Assembly: GCF_001433995.1 (NCBI RefSeq)
Contig: NZ_AZCX01000003.1
Location: 62,001-126,000 of the forward strand
Source: Secundilactobacillus kimchicus JCM 15530
GTDB taxonomy: Bacteria > Bacillota > Bacilli > Lactobacillales > Lactobacillaceae
DNA: 64,000 nucleotides
Reading direction: 5' to 3'
The notes under the pieces were generated by a model, which saw nothing but the letters and a program-made list of their open reading frames with translations, made no database searches and was not told the origin of the DNA. This document shows positions 25,787 through 35,016 of this stretch, one piece after another; positions within the stretch are counted from its first letter, which is position 1; every line of letters starts with the position of its first letter. Both the position numbers and the translations under genes were made by a program.

Positions 25787-27343
25787 TTATGACAAATCAC
25801 CCACAATTTTAACTCGAACTTTTGTTGAGCCATCCGCATTATAAGCGATTGGAATCTCCTCGACTTCAACCAATTCCAATGTATTGGCATCCGCCCCAGC
25901 TTCCTTGGCTAAGTCGGCTGCTTGTCTCTGAGCATCATTGAGTGACTCTTCCCGGTTTTGCTCAGAATAAACGTAGATTTGTTCAATCTGGCCGCTAATT
26001 TGAGCAATCGAAGCCCCAATGGCATTTGCGACCGAACCAAGCTGATCCTTCACCGCTTTTGAAACACCCGCCAGTTTCTCGGGCACAATAATCGACCCGC
26101 CGCCGACCAGCACAATTGACGCATCGTTAGCGTTAGTTTTCATCTTATCAACAGCATCTTCGACCATGCGCTTAATCTCTTCCATGGCCTTTTCAGCTAC
26201 TCCAAGATCGACTTTTTTGGCGACTCGTTCAGGATTACCGACAGTGCTCATACCAAGTCGTACAGCGACATCGGTAGCCGTCAAAGTATCGCCACCAAAC
26301 GTGATGGCTTCCTCCACAATTTTATAACCCACACTTTTCGGACCGACTGACACTGAACCATCATCGTTGACGGTCACAATACTCCCACCGCCTAAACCAA
26401 TGGAAATCACATCCGGCATCCGAAAGTTTGTGGTAATCCCGCCGACTTCAATCGCCAGAGATGATTCACGAGGAAAGCCATTTTGTAAAACTCCTAAGTC
26501 GGTCGTCGTTCCACCGACATCAACCACAATGGCATTTCTAATTTCTGCCAGGTAGGCCGCCCCACGAATACTGTTTGTCGGGCCACTACCGATGGTCAAA
26601 ATTGGATAACGACGAGCAAATTCTGAAGACATCAATGTCCCATCATTTTGACAAAGGTATAACCGAGCATTAACGACACCCTCGTTCTCCAAAGCCTTCT
26701 TAAAACCATCAACCGTATTCTGGATAACTTTTGCAAGACTGGCATTCAAAATCGTCGCATTTTCACGCTCAATTAACCCCAATGACCCAATTTTGGACGA
26801 TAGACTAACCGGGACGTCTTCTCCTAACATTTGCTTCGCCAGTTTACCGACAACTTCTTCTTGTTCGTCGTTCACCGAAGAAAACACACCTGTGATTGCA
26901 ACTGATTCGACTTTACCTTTCCAATCACTCAAAATATTAACAATCTGCTTTTTATCAATTTCATTCAGCACTCTACCATCTGTCTCAAAGCCACCATCAA
27001 CAATGGCTGTATAACCACCTAGCGCCTCAACCATATCCTCCGGCCAAGCCGTGTACGGCGGCACGGAAGCCGTTGCGGGATAGCCGACCCGCAGCACACC
27101 AACCTTTGCCAAATGCTTCCGTTCAACGATGGCATTCGTACACTGGGTAGTGCCTAACATTGCTTGGGTAATTTCTGACGGACTAATATGGGCTAACTGG
27201 AGCACTTTTGTCAACGCATTGAAAATTCCTGATTCGATATTTTGGGTCGTATGCGCCTTAACCGACGCAATGACTTGCAACCGATCGTTTAAAATAATGG
27301 CATCTGTATTCGTACCACCAACGTCTATCCCTAACCGATACAT
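25787..27343 (-). CDS. Hydantoinase/oxoprolinase (HyuA) family protein
   Basis: A 518-residue ATP-dependent amidohydrolase-family protein. The N-terminal phosphate-binding motif GIDVGGTNTDAI (residues 4-15) and the second motif VVDVGGTTTDLG (about 275) are the sugar-kinase-like signature of the HyuA family, followed by VSIGLGGGS. No HyuB partner lies nearby; instead it starts one base after the DUF917 gene. The likely reaction is ring opening of a hydantoin-like or oxoproline-like compound; the true substrate is unknown. Confidence 0.87.
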   Translation of the reverse strand: MYRLGIDVGGTNTDAIILNDRLQVIASVKAHTTQNIESGIFNALTKVLQLAHISPSEITQAMLGTTQCTNAIVERKHLAKVGVLRVGYPATASVPPYTAWPEDMVEALGGYTAIVDGGFETDGRVLNEIDKKQIVNILSDWKGKVESVAITGVFSSVNDEQEEVVGKLAKQMLGEDVPVSLSSKIGSLGLIERENATILNASLAKVIQNTVDGFKKALENEGVVNARLYLCQNDGTLMSSEFARRYPILTIGSGPTNSIRGAAYLAEIRNAIVVDVGGTTTDLGVLQNGFPRESSLAIEVGGITTNFRMPDVISIGLGGGSIVTVNDDGSVSVGPKSVGYKIVEEAITFGGDTLTATDVAVRLGMSTVGNPERVAKKVDLGVAEKAMEEIKRMVEDAVDKMKTNANDASIVLVGGGSIIVPEKLAGVSKAVKDQLGSVANAIGASIAQISGQIEQIYVYSEQNREESLNDAQRQAADLAKEAGADANTLELVEVEEIPIAYNADGSTKVRVKIVGDLS

Positions 27344-28432
27344 TTAAACTTCCTCCTTTTGCAAATCCTCAACTGGCTTGAAGTCCATGTCGTAGCCAAA
27401 GTAACGTGGCCCAGTCGTTTCAATTCCCTTTTTAGTTCGCCAAAGCGGATTGGCTTTAGTAGCCAAGACGCGGACCCGTTTCCCATATTTTAAATTTTCC
27501 GTCGTCACAGGGACCAACGTTTCCGTATCTACCAGGATAATGAGGTCAGGCGTAACCGCCGATAAACGGTCATCGACCTTGGCAATTTTATTTTCATTTT
27601 GAAAATCAATTTCGCAGCGAGATCCTTTGTTCTGGTCTAATCCATCAATCTGAATCGTTCCGAAGTTAAAGCCATTTTTAGTCGTTCTAATGACATCAAC
27701 AATCTTTCCTTGAAACAGGTGGAAGCCATCCGTTTCACGCAATAACGCTTCATAAGGATCTTCTTTGCTGCCAGAAGCCTGTTCGATCATCTGGCCGACA
27801 ACTTCACATTGTGACACAATGCCGTGAACGCCCCACTGTTTCAGGTTGGCGCCCGTGCAGGGGTACAACGCTACAGCAGCCTGGCCGCCCATTTCAGTCG
27901 TCTCAGCTCTTAAAATGGTTTCTGCCCACTTATCTGTCACCGTTTCCGTCACTGAAATATTGCCTTTTTCGTCGGTAATCACCAGTGGCGAAATATTAAT
28001 TCCACCGAGGTGAAGCGTCGTCATCTGCAATTCCGGGAAAGCGCGACCCATCGTATCACAGTCAACTAGCGGAATACCGAGTTGGGCCGCAACCACCAGC
28101 GGAATCATTGAGTTTACACCACCTGCTTCGATTGGAAAAACACCCGTAAACTGCTTTCCGATATACTGACTAATCTTTTCGAAAGCGTGCCGATATTCAT
28201 TTCCGTTCGGAATCTTCTCAGCAAGAACCGTCGGCGCACCCATCCCAGCAACTGAAATGAAAAGGTCTTCCTCTTCGATTTCATCGGTTGAAACCAATTT
28301 GACTGGACCAAATTTTTCGACCGCTGCAATTGCCATCATTTTGCCAACATAGGGGTTGCCACCTCCACCAGCACCAAAAAACGAAGCACCTAACGCAATA
28401 TTTTCAATTTCTTCTCGGCCAATTAATCGCAT
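27344..28432 (-). CDS. DUF917 / S-methyl-thiohydantoin-desulfurase-like protein
   Basis: A 362-residue protein with the family start (IENIALGASFFGAGGGGNPYVG), a central VDCDTMGRAFPELQM, and a C-terminal beta domain (about 270-360). The family is commonly encoded next to HyuA-type proteins. As I recall, Pfam now names it after S-methyl thiohydantoin desulfurase, which would suit a thiohydantoin or hydantoin substrate. It is the middle gene of permease-DUF917-HyuA. Function is inferred from family and context only. Confidence 0.82.
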   Translation of the reverse strand: MRLIGREEIENIALGASFFGAGGGGNPYVGKMMAIAAVEKFGPVKLVSTDEIEEEDLFISVAGMGAPTVLAEKIPNGNEYRHAFEKISQYIGKQFTGVFPIEAGGVNSMIPLVVAAQLGIPLVDCDTMGRAFPELQMTTLHLGGINISPLVITDEKGNISVTETVTDKWAETILRAETTEMGGQAAVALYPCTGANLKQWGVHGIVSQCEVVGQMIEQASGSKEDPYEALLRETDGFHLFQGKIVDVIRTTKNGFNFGTIQIDGLDQNKGSRCEIDFQNENKIAKVDDRLSAVTPDLIILVDTETLVPVTTENLKYGKRVRVLATKANPLWRTKKGIETTGPRYFGYDMDFKPVEDLQKEEV

Positions 28433-28447
28433 TTTAGAAACACCCCT

Positions 28448-29716
28448 TTAATTTTTTTTAACAGCATTGTCGTTCTGTCTTACTGTCACTTTTTCGCCGA
28501 CCCAATAGACCACAAATGATAAAACAATTCCGACTAGTGGATTATTTGGTATTTGCGGTCCCTTTGGGAAGAAGGCCAAAATGACTGGCAGGCAACCAAC
28601 CACAGCCCCAACTAACCAGGCGAAAAAGCCGAGCCAGTTAACGCCTTCTGTTGCGTGCCACAAATGCTTATCACCATGGTTAATCAGCCAGTATGATGCG
28701 CACATAACCCCGGCAACTGGCGGAATTGTTGCCGATAAAACGTTCATAATTGGGGTGAAGTAATTTAAAATACCACCAATTGCGAGCATCGTGCCAACTA
28801 ACCCAATTGCCCAAATCGTGACTTTACGATATTTCGGTGAAATGTTGAAAACGTTGATGATCGCGATACCGCCTGAGTACGCGTTAATCACGTTGACCTT
28901 CCAAGTCGCAAGCACAAGGGCAAGACTACCAACCAGTGGCGACCCCACTTTAGCAAAGACCCCGTTAATGTCTGAACTCTTAAAGACGATGGTTAATACA
29001 GCGCCAACACCAATCATCAGGACCCCGGCGGGAATGACCCCGAATATTGCGGCCTTAACGACATCCGAACGCTTAACAGAAAACTGTGAATAATCTCCGG
29101 CAATGACTGCGCCTAACGCAAAGCCACCGACAGTTGAGGCCAGTCCGTTTGTAAAACTCATTGTCGTCGCTGGATGGTAGTGATTAATCGCTGCTAACCC
29201 ACCATGGTCCATCGCGAAGTACAAGCCATAAAGGACAACAATGACTAAGTACGGAACTGCTATGTACGCTAGAATACGGATCAATTTAACACCGTAAATA
29301 GCCGTGAAAATCATGATGATCCCCCAGACTAATGATGAGAGCCAAATTGGAAAACTGATGCCAAAGCCACCTAATAAACTGGAAAAAGCTTGGCCTGCCA
29401 CGTTAGCCTGAATACCGAACCACCCTAAGCAAGCAATCGCCAGTAGAATTGAGATCACTTTTGACGAGCCAACCTTGCCAAAAACTTGCTCAGCGACCTT
29501 AACGGTTGGTTTACCTTGATCTGAACTCTGCATCCCTTGAAAGATCATAATCAGCACGATCAAAGCATATCCAAGAAGTGCCGTCCAAAGCGTCTGGCTT
29601 AATCCCATCCCAGTCACAAGGCTGCCACCTAACAGTAAACTCGGAATTGAGACGAGCGCGCCAGCCCAGATAAAGCCCAATCCCCACCATTTTTGATTTC
29701 GTTCATTATTCTCCAT
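28448..29716 (-). CDS. NCS1-family (CodB-like) nucleobase/hydantoin permease
   Basis: A 422-residue, 12-segment permease. The segment-1 helix WWGLGFIWAGALVSIPSLLLGG and GWFGIQANVAGQAF are typical of the cytosine/purine/allantoin NCS1 family, as is SYWLINHG near residue 345. First gene of a three-gene operon with DUF917 and HyuA-like enzymes (16-bp spacing), so a cyclic ureide (hydantoin, allantoin or thiohydantoin) is a better guess than cytosine; no cytosine deaminase is present here. Confidence 0.88.
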   Translation of the reverse strand: MENNERNQKWWGLGFIWAGALVSIPSLLLGGSLVTGMGLSQTLWTALLGYALIVLIMIFQGMQSSDQGKPTVKVAEQVFGKVGSSKVISILLAIACLGWFGIQANVAGQAFSSLLGGFGISFPIWLSSLVWGIIMIFTAIYGVKLIRILAYIAVPYLVIVVLYGLYFAMDHGGLAAINHYHPATTMSFTNGLASTVGGFALGAVIAGDYSQFSVKRSDVVKAAIFGVIPAGVLMIGVGAVLTIVFKSSDINGVFAKVGSPLVGSLALVLATWKVNVINAYSGGIAIINVFNISPKYRKVTIWAIGLVGTMLAIGGILNYFTPIMNVLSATIPPVAGVMCASYWLINHGDKHLWHATEGVNWLGFFAWLVGAVVGCLPVILAFFPKGPQIPNNPLVGIVLSFVVYWVGEKVTVRQNDNAVKKN

Positions 29717-29891
29717 GAATGAACCTCCTTAATTAGAAAACGATGTGATAATTATACATTCTCTAATAAATAATAAGTATCATAAACTTGGAGAACCCTC
29801 AAAAACACCGATTTTCTCTAATCTAAATTTAACTTAAATCCTGTATTTTCTAATCGTATACTAATATTCTCATTTTTTAATATTCCATACA

Positions 29892-29932
29892 AAAAATAGC
29901 CTCTGCAAATTGCAAAGGCTACTTCTCATAAA
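29892..29932 (-). terminator. Terminator after the Gat-type EIIC gene
   Basis: AGTAGCCTTTGCAA and TTGCAGAGGCTAT form a stem followed by TTTTTT on the minus strand. Nineteen bases of it (29892-29910) recur in the same orientation at 35351-35369. Confidence 0.85.
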
Positions 29933-29945
29933 AAAAGCACTTATT

Positions 29946-31328
29946 TTATTTAGCGACACTGCCCGCTTCTTCAAGTACTTCTTCTTTAACATTCTCCTCT
30001 TGCACAATCTTTTTACGATTGTAAAGCATCAGTGCAAGGGTGATCAGGATAATCAAAGCAGGTCCCACGATACTTGCGTGAACTGTTCCTTCGTAAACAA
30101 GCCAAGCTAACGGACTAGCAGCGAAGTCAATACTTGCTACGGATGACGTCCCGGCTGGAATCAATGATCCTTGAACAATTTTAACTGCTGAGGTAAAGAT
30201 TCCCGCCAGCGCGGTTGCTGATAACACACCGAGAACCATCGTTACCAACCCAACAATAAATGTCCGCAATACGTTTCCTTTAGTGTATGGTAATACTAAT
30301 GGGAAAATGTAAATCAAACCGGACAGACTTGCCAGCGGCAAGAATTCGTTACCCGGAATAATCACTGAAAGGAACAAAATCGTTGGCACAAGTAGCAGTG
30401 AACATACAAGGGTAACAGGGTGACCAATGACCAGTGCAGGTGTCATCCCGATATTGAACGTCCGACCTTTAAAACGACGGCTAATAAGTTCTTGTGAACG
30501 GGTTGAAATCGGTTTCAATCCTTCGATAAACAAACTTGTAATACGAGGAATCAAGACCATAACGGCACTTAAGATAATACTCAACTGCAACGTTTTATCC
30601 ACAGGATAACGGGCAAGAATACCTAACAGAATACCGATGATGACCCCGAGAAAAATTGGGTCTCCAAGAATCCCGAAACGTTTTTGAAGTTTTTCAGCAT
30701 CAAGGTCAACCTTATTTAGACCTGGAATCTTTTCAATAACCCAATTAACAGCCCAAGCAAACGGAATAAAGGCTACACAGAAAGCTTGGGGGATAGAAAT
30801 GCCTTGCAAATCTTTCCCGTAAAACTTTTCAACCATTTTCTGTGACCGGTCAGCACCGACCATGGTCACCACAAAAGTAACAATGGCGGCAAATGCACCC
30901 CACCAGAAACTCTTGGTAGCGATTGAGACAATTGATCCAATAAAGGCAAAGTGCCAGTAGTTCCACAAGTCAATGTTGACCGTTTTAGTTGTCTTAGTGA
31001 GCAACATGATCACGTTAATTGCTAAACCCAACGGAATAATAATTGCGCCTACTTCGGTACCAAAGGCAACGGTCGAAGCCGCTGGCCACCCAATATCCAA
31101 AGTGTGGAGGTGTAAGTGGTAGATATTGACCATTGAATTAACGGCCGGTCCAAGGTTGTCTGCCAGAAGTTGAGTGATAACACTCAAGCCAACAAACCCG
31201 ACACCAACTGATAAACCTGACTTCAGAGACTTTCCTAAGCCCATGCCTAATAGTAATCCAAAAATTAAAAAGATAATAGGCATCATAACGCTTGCACCAA
31301 GTGACATGATGTAATTAATAACAGCCAT
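29946..31328 (-). CDS. PTS EIIC component, galactitol (Gat) family, without EIIA/EIIB partners
   Basis: A 460-residue integral membrane protein with about 10-12 hydrophobic segments, the Gat-family N-terminus (LGASVMMPIIFLIFGLLLGMGLGKSL region), FGTEVGAIIIPLG and the FNIGMTPALVIGHP motif. It lies in one operon with kdgK and eda, 54 bp after eda. No EIIA or EIIB gene lies nearby. Either the partners are elsewhere or this carrier brings in an unphosphorylated sugar acid for KdgK. The tail after residue 440 is hydrophilic and Glu/Lys-rich. Confidence 0.87.
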   Translation of the reverse strand: MAVINYIMSLGASVMMPIIFLIFGLLLGMGLGKSLKSGLSVGVGFVGLSVITQLLADNLGPAVNSMVNIYHLHLHTLDIGWPAASTVAFGTEVGAIIIPLGLAINVIMLLTKTTKTVNIDLWNYWHFAFIGSIVSIATKSFWWGAFAAIVTFVVTMVGADRSQKMVEKFYGKDLQGISIPQAFCVAFIPFAWAVNWVIEKIPGLNKVDLDAEKLQKRFGILGDPIFLGVIIGILLGILARYPVDKTLQLSIILSAVMVLIPRITSLFIEGLKPISTRSQELISRRFKGRTFNIGMTPALVIGHPVTLVCSLLLVPTILFLSVIIPGNEFLPLASLSGLIYIFPLVLPYTKGNVLRTFIVGLVTMVLGVLSATALAGIFTSAVKIVQGSLIPAGTSSVASIDFAASPLAWLVYEGTVHASIVGPALIILITLALMLYNRKKIVQEENVKEEVLEEAGSVAK

Positions 31329-31382
31329 TGTTTCTCCCCCTAACAGGTTGCTGAAAGAATTATTCTTGCAGCGTCCTAATTA

Positions 31383-32033
31383 TTATTTTGTAGAAGATTT
31401 GATCCGCTTGAATTCATTGATGTATTCCTCGGCGTTTTTAGTAACGCCATCAAAATCATCGTTTTGTGCTGGCTTAGTCAACCCACCACCTGCACCAACA
31501 ACGACAGCACCAGCTTCAAACCACGCCGCCATATTTTCAACATTCACGCCACCTGAAGGCATCACGTTTAAGTACGGGAATGGCCCCTTGTAATCCTTGA
31601 TTGCACTTGGTCCAGCCATAGCGCCTGGGAACATTTTGACGACTTCGCAACCGTACTTAAGTGCGGTTTGAGCTTCAGTAGGCGTGTAAGTACCAGGTAC
31701 ATAAGGCACTTGATAGAGGTTACATAAGAAAGCAACATCGACATCGAACGTCGGACTGACGATAAATTCAGCCCCCGCAATAATTGCTAACCGGGCCGAA
31801 GTAGCGTCCAAAACGGTGCCCGCCCCGACAACAACCTTAGTCCCTTTATATTTCTCAACAAGTTCTGAGATCACGGTGTCTGCGTGAGGTACGCTGTAAG
31901 TTAACTCAAGTCCGGTAACACCACCTTCAATAATGGCATCGGCTAACTTCACCGCTTTTTCTGGCGTTTCAGCGCGGACAACTGCAATAACACCTGTATC
32001 AATCGTTTTTTGAAGTGATTCGGCTCTCTTCAT
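31383..32033 (-). CDS. eda: 2-dehydro-3-deoxy-phosphogluconate (KDPG) aldolase
   Basis: Cleaves KDPG to pyruvate and glyceraldehyde-3-phosphate. Class I TIM-barrel motifs: VIAVVRAETPEKA, GLELTYSVP (catalytic Glu), VGAGTVLD, the Schiff-base Lys in VVKMFPG and the phosphate-binding MPSGGVN. The ATG at 32033 is chosen (216 residues, normal size); a GTG four codons upstream abuts the AAAGG ribosome site. It follows kdgK by 28 bp, completing the kinase-aldolase pair. Confidence 0.93.
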   Translation of the reverse strand: MKRAESLQKTIDTGVIAVVRAETPEKAVKLADAIIEGGVTGLELTYSVPHADTVISELVEKYKGTKVVVGAGTVLDATSARLAIIAGAEFIVSPTFDVDVAFLCNLYQVPYVPGTYTPTEAQTALKYGCEVVKMFPGAMAGPSAIKDYKGPFPYLNVMPSGGVNVENMAAWFEAGAVVVGAGGGLTKPAQNDDFDGVTKNAEEYINEFKRIKSSTK

Positions 32034-32061
32034 AAATATGTTCACCTTTCTTTTTTAAAAC

Positions 32062-33006
32062 CTAGTTCATAAAGTTATTAAGTTCTTCTGGCGTCGGGTA
32101 GCCGTCGTTATCGCCCGGACTCATCACCGCTAATGCGCCGACAGCACACCCTCGCTTAACCGTGTCGTCCAGTGACAACCCTTCCAGAAGACCTGTAATA
32201 AGTCCCACTGCAAATCCGTCCCCTGCACCGACCGTATCGACAACCTTGTCGACCTTGAAGCCTTCGACCACTCGTCCGGGTTGATTTTTTTGCCTGATAT
32301 AAGCCCCTTTCGGACCAACTTTGACAATGACGGCTTTCGTTTGATTACCTTGATTCAGATAGAAGTTAGCAATTGTTTCGGGATCATCTGAATTAACTAG
32401 GATCTTTCCTTCGTTGACCCCTGGCACAACAATTGTTGCCATCTTCGCCAATTCATTTGTGACTTCAACCATTCGCTCCTGACTGGCCCATAAAGCTGGT
32501 CGCAAATTCGGATCGAACGTTATCAGTTTCCCCTTCTCTTGAAGTCTTTTCCCCAACTCCTTGAGAACCTCTAGATCACCATCTGAAATAGCTGCAAAAA
32601 TACCAGATAAATGAGCAATTTTAATCTCATCAAGATTGATTTCGTCTAGATCTTTCATCCGATAGTGCGCTGCAGCTGAGTTCTTTCGGTAATAGAAAGT
32701 CGATGGATCACCGTGGCTTACCCGTTCTTTCAAGTAAAATCCCGTCCAAAACTCCGGATTTTTTTTCACGTACTTGGCGTCAACGCCGGTATTCCCCATG
32801 GCCTTGATTAAGAATTCTCCAAATGGATCATCCCCCACTGCGGTAACGTATGCTGCTGAGTGTCTCAAGCGGCTAACACCAATAGCCACATTCAACTCAG
32901 CGCCAGCGGCAAACTTGCTAAACTTCTTAGCATCAACCAATGACTGGTCGACATCTTCGGATGCAAACACAGCCATCGGTTCGCCAATGGTTAAAAATTC
33001 AGCCAT
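32062..33006 (-). CDS. kdgK: 2-dehydro-3-deoxygluconokinase
   Basis: A PfkB-family sugar kinase that phosphorylates 2-keto-3-deoxygluconate. PfkB signatures: GAELNVAIGVSRL near the N-terminus and DTVGAGDGFAVGLITG near the C-terminus with the catalytic Asp. ATG 33006 with GAGGGGAAAG upstream gives 314 residues; the seven extra residues of the longer frame are not needed. First gene of kdgK-eda-EIIC; the preceding kduD ends at its own terminator, so this operon needs its own promoter in 33028-33270. Confidence 0.92.
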   Translation of the reverse strand: MAEFLTIGEPMAVFASEDVDQSLVDAKKFSKFAAGAELNVAIGVSRLRHSAAYVTAVGDDPFGEFLIKAMGNTGVDAKYVKKNPEFWTGFYLKERVSHGDPSTFYYRKNSAAAHYRMKDLDEINLDEIKIAHLSGIFAAISDGDLEVLKELGKRLQEKGKLITFDPNLRPALWASQERMVEVTNELAKMATIVVPGVNEGKILVNSDDPETIANFYLNQGNQTKAVIVKVGPKGAYIRQKNQPGRVVEGFKVDKVVDTVGAGDGFAVGLITGLLEGLSLDDTVKRGCAVGALAVMSPGDNDGYPTPEELNNFMN

Positions 33007-33271
33007 GCTACTTTCCCCTCGTTTCATATAGTCAGTTCCGACAAAGTTCGTAGAAGCGGTCTAATGGGTTACCCAAAATTAACAAGTGAGCAATCTGTAT
33101 GTTTGAACGTTATTCTGGACTGTCCCATTTTGTCTGTGAATTTCAGTCGGATTAATTGATATCTATCCAATCCCATTATTTCGGCAATATTGCGACACCT
33201 TCAAATCATTGTCGCCCCGCGTGATTAGGTTTACGGGACAGGTTAATTTGAACGTAATTCACAATCTATTT

Positions 33272-33308
33272 CAAAATAAAAACAGAGCTTTTTCACAATG
33301 CTCTGTAT
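33272..33308 (-). terminator. Terminator after kduD
   Basis: CAGAGC..AGCTCTG hairpin followed by TTTTTATTTTG on the minus strand, just downstream of the kduD stop codon. The 33028-33271 stretch beyond it holds no ORF and presumably the kdgK promoter, which I could not fix. Confidence 0.75.
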
Positions 33309-33317
33309 TCAACTTAA

Positions 33318-34133
33318 CTATCTAACCAAATAACCACCATCAACAGGAATAACGGCCCCGTTAATGTAGTTAGAGGCGTTACTTGCAAGGTAGACTGCAA
33401 TCCCCATTAATTCGTATGGTTCGCCCCAGTGACCAGCAGCGATCCGACCCAAAATTTCGTCGTTCCGTGATTTATCGGCACGAATCGGGGCGGTGTTAGC
33501 GGTTTGAATGTACCCTGGTGCGATAGCGTTAACTTGAACATTGTGGACGGCCATTTCACTAGCAAACGCCTTAGTTAACCCGGCAACACCATGTTTAGCG
33601 GCAGTGTACGAAGGAATGAACTTACCACCTTGGAATGACAACATTGAACCAATGTTGATAATTTTCCCTGACTTTTGCTTGGCAAATTCCTTTGATGCAG
33701 CCAATGATAAGTGGTAAACAGCAGACAAGTTGATTGCAATAACCTTGTCCCAGTCAGAATCCTTGGATTCAAGCAATGGGTTACGCTTGATCATACCAGC
33801 GTTGTTAACCAAGATATCGATGTGCCCGAAAAGTTGCATTGCTTGCGCAACAACCTTGTCAGCAATCCCGTCTTCAGTTAAGTCAACGTCTGCAAATTCA
33901 ACTTTACGTCCGCGCGCTTCGATCATTTCACGAGTGGTGTCCCAGCCCTCTGTACCGAATGTTGGGATAAAAATATCAGCACCCGCTTCAGCGAGCGCAA
34001 CTGCGTAACCTTGACCTAATCCAGTATTTCCACCCGTCACAATTGCAACTTTCCCATCGAGTTTAAACCAATCCATCTTAAATTGATTCAGGGACTCTGC
34101 ATTGTGCTTAATTTCTTCTTGTGATTGTGCCAT
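33318..34133 (-). CDS. kduD: 2-dehydro-3-deoxy-D-gluconate 5-dehydrogenase / 2-deoxy-D-gluconate 3-dehydrogenase (KduD)
   Basis: A 271-residue SDR interconverting keto-deoxy sugar acids with NAD(H). Motifs: TGGNTGLGQG, NNAGMIKR, active-site YTAAK after the catalytic Ser in GSMLSFQGG, and NAIAPGYIQT. ATG 34133 with GGAGG upstream is chosen; the longer frame (to 34208) runs through the promoter/operator region and is not coding. It provides 2-keto-3-deoxygluconate for kdgK. Confidence 0.92.
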   Translation of the reverse strand: MAQSQEEIKHNAESLNQFKMDWFKLDGKVAIVTGGNTGLGQGYAVALAEAGADIFIPTFGTEGWDTTREMIEARGRKVEFADVDLTEDGIADKVVAQAMQLFGHIDILVNNAGMIKRNPLLESKDSDWDKVIAINLSAVYHLSLAASKEFAKQKSGKIINIGSMLSFQGGKFIPSYTAAKHGVAGLTKAFASEMAVHNVQVNAIAPGYIQTANTAPIRADKSRNDEILGRIAAGHWGEPYELMGIAVYLASNASNYINGAVIPVDGGYLVR

Positions 34134-34167
34134 TCCAGTAACCTCCATTTTTGTTGTTTCTTTATTT

Positions 34168-34180
34168 GAAACATCGTTTC
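34168..34180. promoter_or_regulatory. KdgR/IclR-type operator before kduD
   Basis: GAAACATCGTTTC is a perfect GAAAC-N3-GTTTC palindrome, within TTTGAAACATCGTTTCTC. It resembles the KdgR box of enterobacteria, and an IclR-family gene lies directly upstream. A related half-site (TTTGAAAC) lies just upstream of that regulator at about 35040. Confidence 0.7.
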
Positions 34181-34196
34181 TCTTTTTGACACTCAT

Positions 34197-34225
34197 AATA
34201 TAATTCATCGCACAAAAAAAAGCAA
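34197..34225 (-). promoter_or_regulatory. kduD promoter overlapping the regulator's terminator
   Basis: TTGCTT (34220-34225), 17-base spacer, TATATT (34197-34202) on the minus strand. The -35 box lies in the 3' arm and U-run of the iclR-type terminator (34210-34245), an economical overlap. Confidence 0.6.
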
Positions 34226-34245
34226 GTGCGTTTTCGCACTTGCCT
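34210..34245 (-). terminator. Terminator of the IclR-family gene
   Basis: GGCAAGTGCG and CGCACTTGC pair around AAAA and are followed by eight T on the minus strand. Confidence 0.9.
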
Positions 34246-34257
34246 TACAAATAATGA

Positions 34258-35016
34258 TTAAAGCGCTTTCTCAATCTCTTGCTGCGTCTGCTTTGCCAGA
34301 ACCAAATATTTTTCACGATTTTTTTCTGTCATTCGATACTTGGGTGCCGTTATGCTGAATGCGCCAACCAGTTTACCGTTCTTGCAAAGCGAAAATCCAA
34401 GACAAAAAACTTCAGGTTCATTCTCTTCATTATCCACCGAAAACCCACGCTGCTTGGTCTTATCAACTTCTTTTAACAGATCGTCTGGCGACGTAATCGT
34501 GTTAGGCCCAACATGTCGAAACTCAGTCTCATGAATATAGTGTTGTAACTGTTCAGAAGTCCATGTTGCTAGCATCGCTTTACCCATCGACGATGAATAG
34601 AGGTTCATTTTCCCGCCAACCTGTGACTTTAACTTGATACTCCGATTCTTGCTTTCCATCTTAGCCAGCAAAACCACTGAGTTATTCCCCTCAACACCAA
34701 GGTTTATCGTTTCGTCCGTGGCATCTCGTAATTTTGTTAGCGCTGGTTTTGCGTACTGGAGCAAATTAAAATCACTAGACGCTTTTTCAGCATACGCGAT
34801 AAAGTCAGTGCCTAAATAGTACTTTTTTTCATCACCCATTTTTCTCATCAGTCCAAGTGACACCATCGTATTAAGCAACTTTAAAGCCGTTGGTTTCCCA
34901 ATTCCCGTATTGGCGCTAATTTCTTTTAATTCTGGGGCTTCTTCCGTCGTAATCATATAATCCAAAATTTGCTTCGCCTTGATCAAAGAAGACCCATATA
35001 GTTTCTGTTCACTCAT
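34258..35016 (-). CDS. IclR-family regulator, probable KdgR-type control of the KDG genes
   Basis: A 252-residue protein: N-terminal winged helix (SSLIKAKQILDYM...GKPTALKLLNTMVSLGLM, residues 10-60) and a C-terminal GAF-like effector domain (about 75-250; SSSMGKAMLA and GFSVDNEENEPEVFCLG are typical). It lies upstream of kduD and its likely operator, in the same direction. The inferred effector is 2-keto-3-deoxygluconate or a close relative. Confidence 0.87.
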   Translation of the reverse strand: MSEQKLYGSSLIKAKQILDYMITTEEAPELKEISANTGIGKPTALKLLNTMVSLGLMRKMGDEKKYYLGTDFIAYAEKASSDFNLLQYAKPALTKLRDATDETINLGVEGNNSVVLLAKMESKNRSIKLKSQVGGKMNLYSSSMGKAMLATWTSEQLQHYIHETEFRHVGPNTITSPDDLLKEVDKTKQRGFSVDNEENEPEVFCLGFSLCKNGKLVGAFSITAPKYRMTEKNREKYLVLAKQTQQEIEKAL

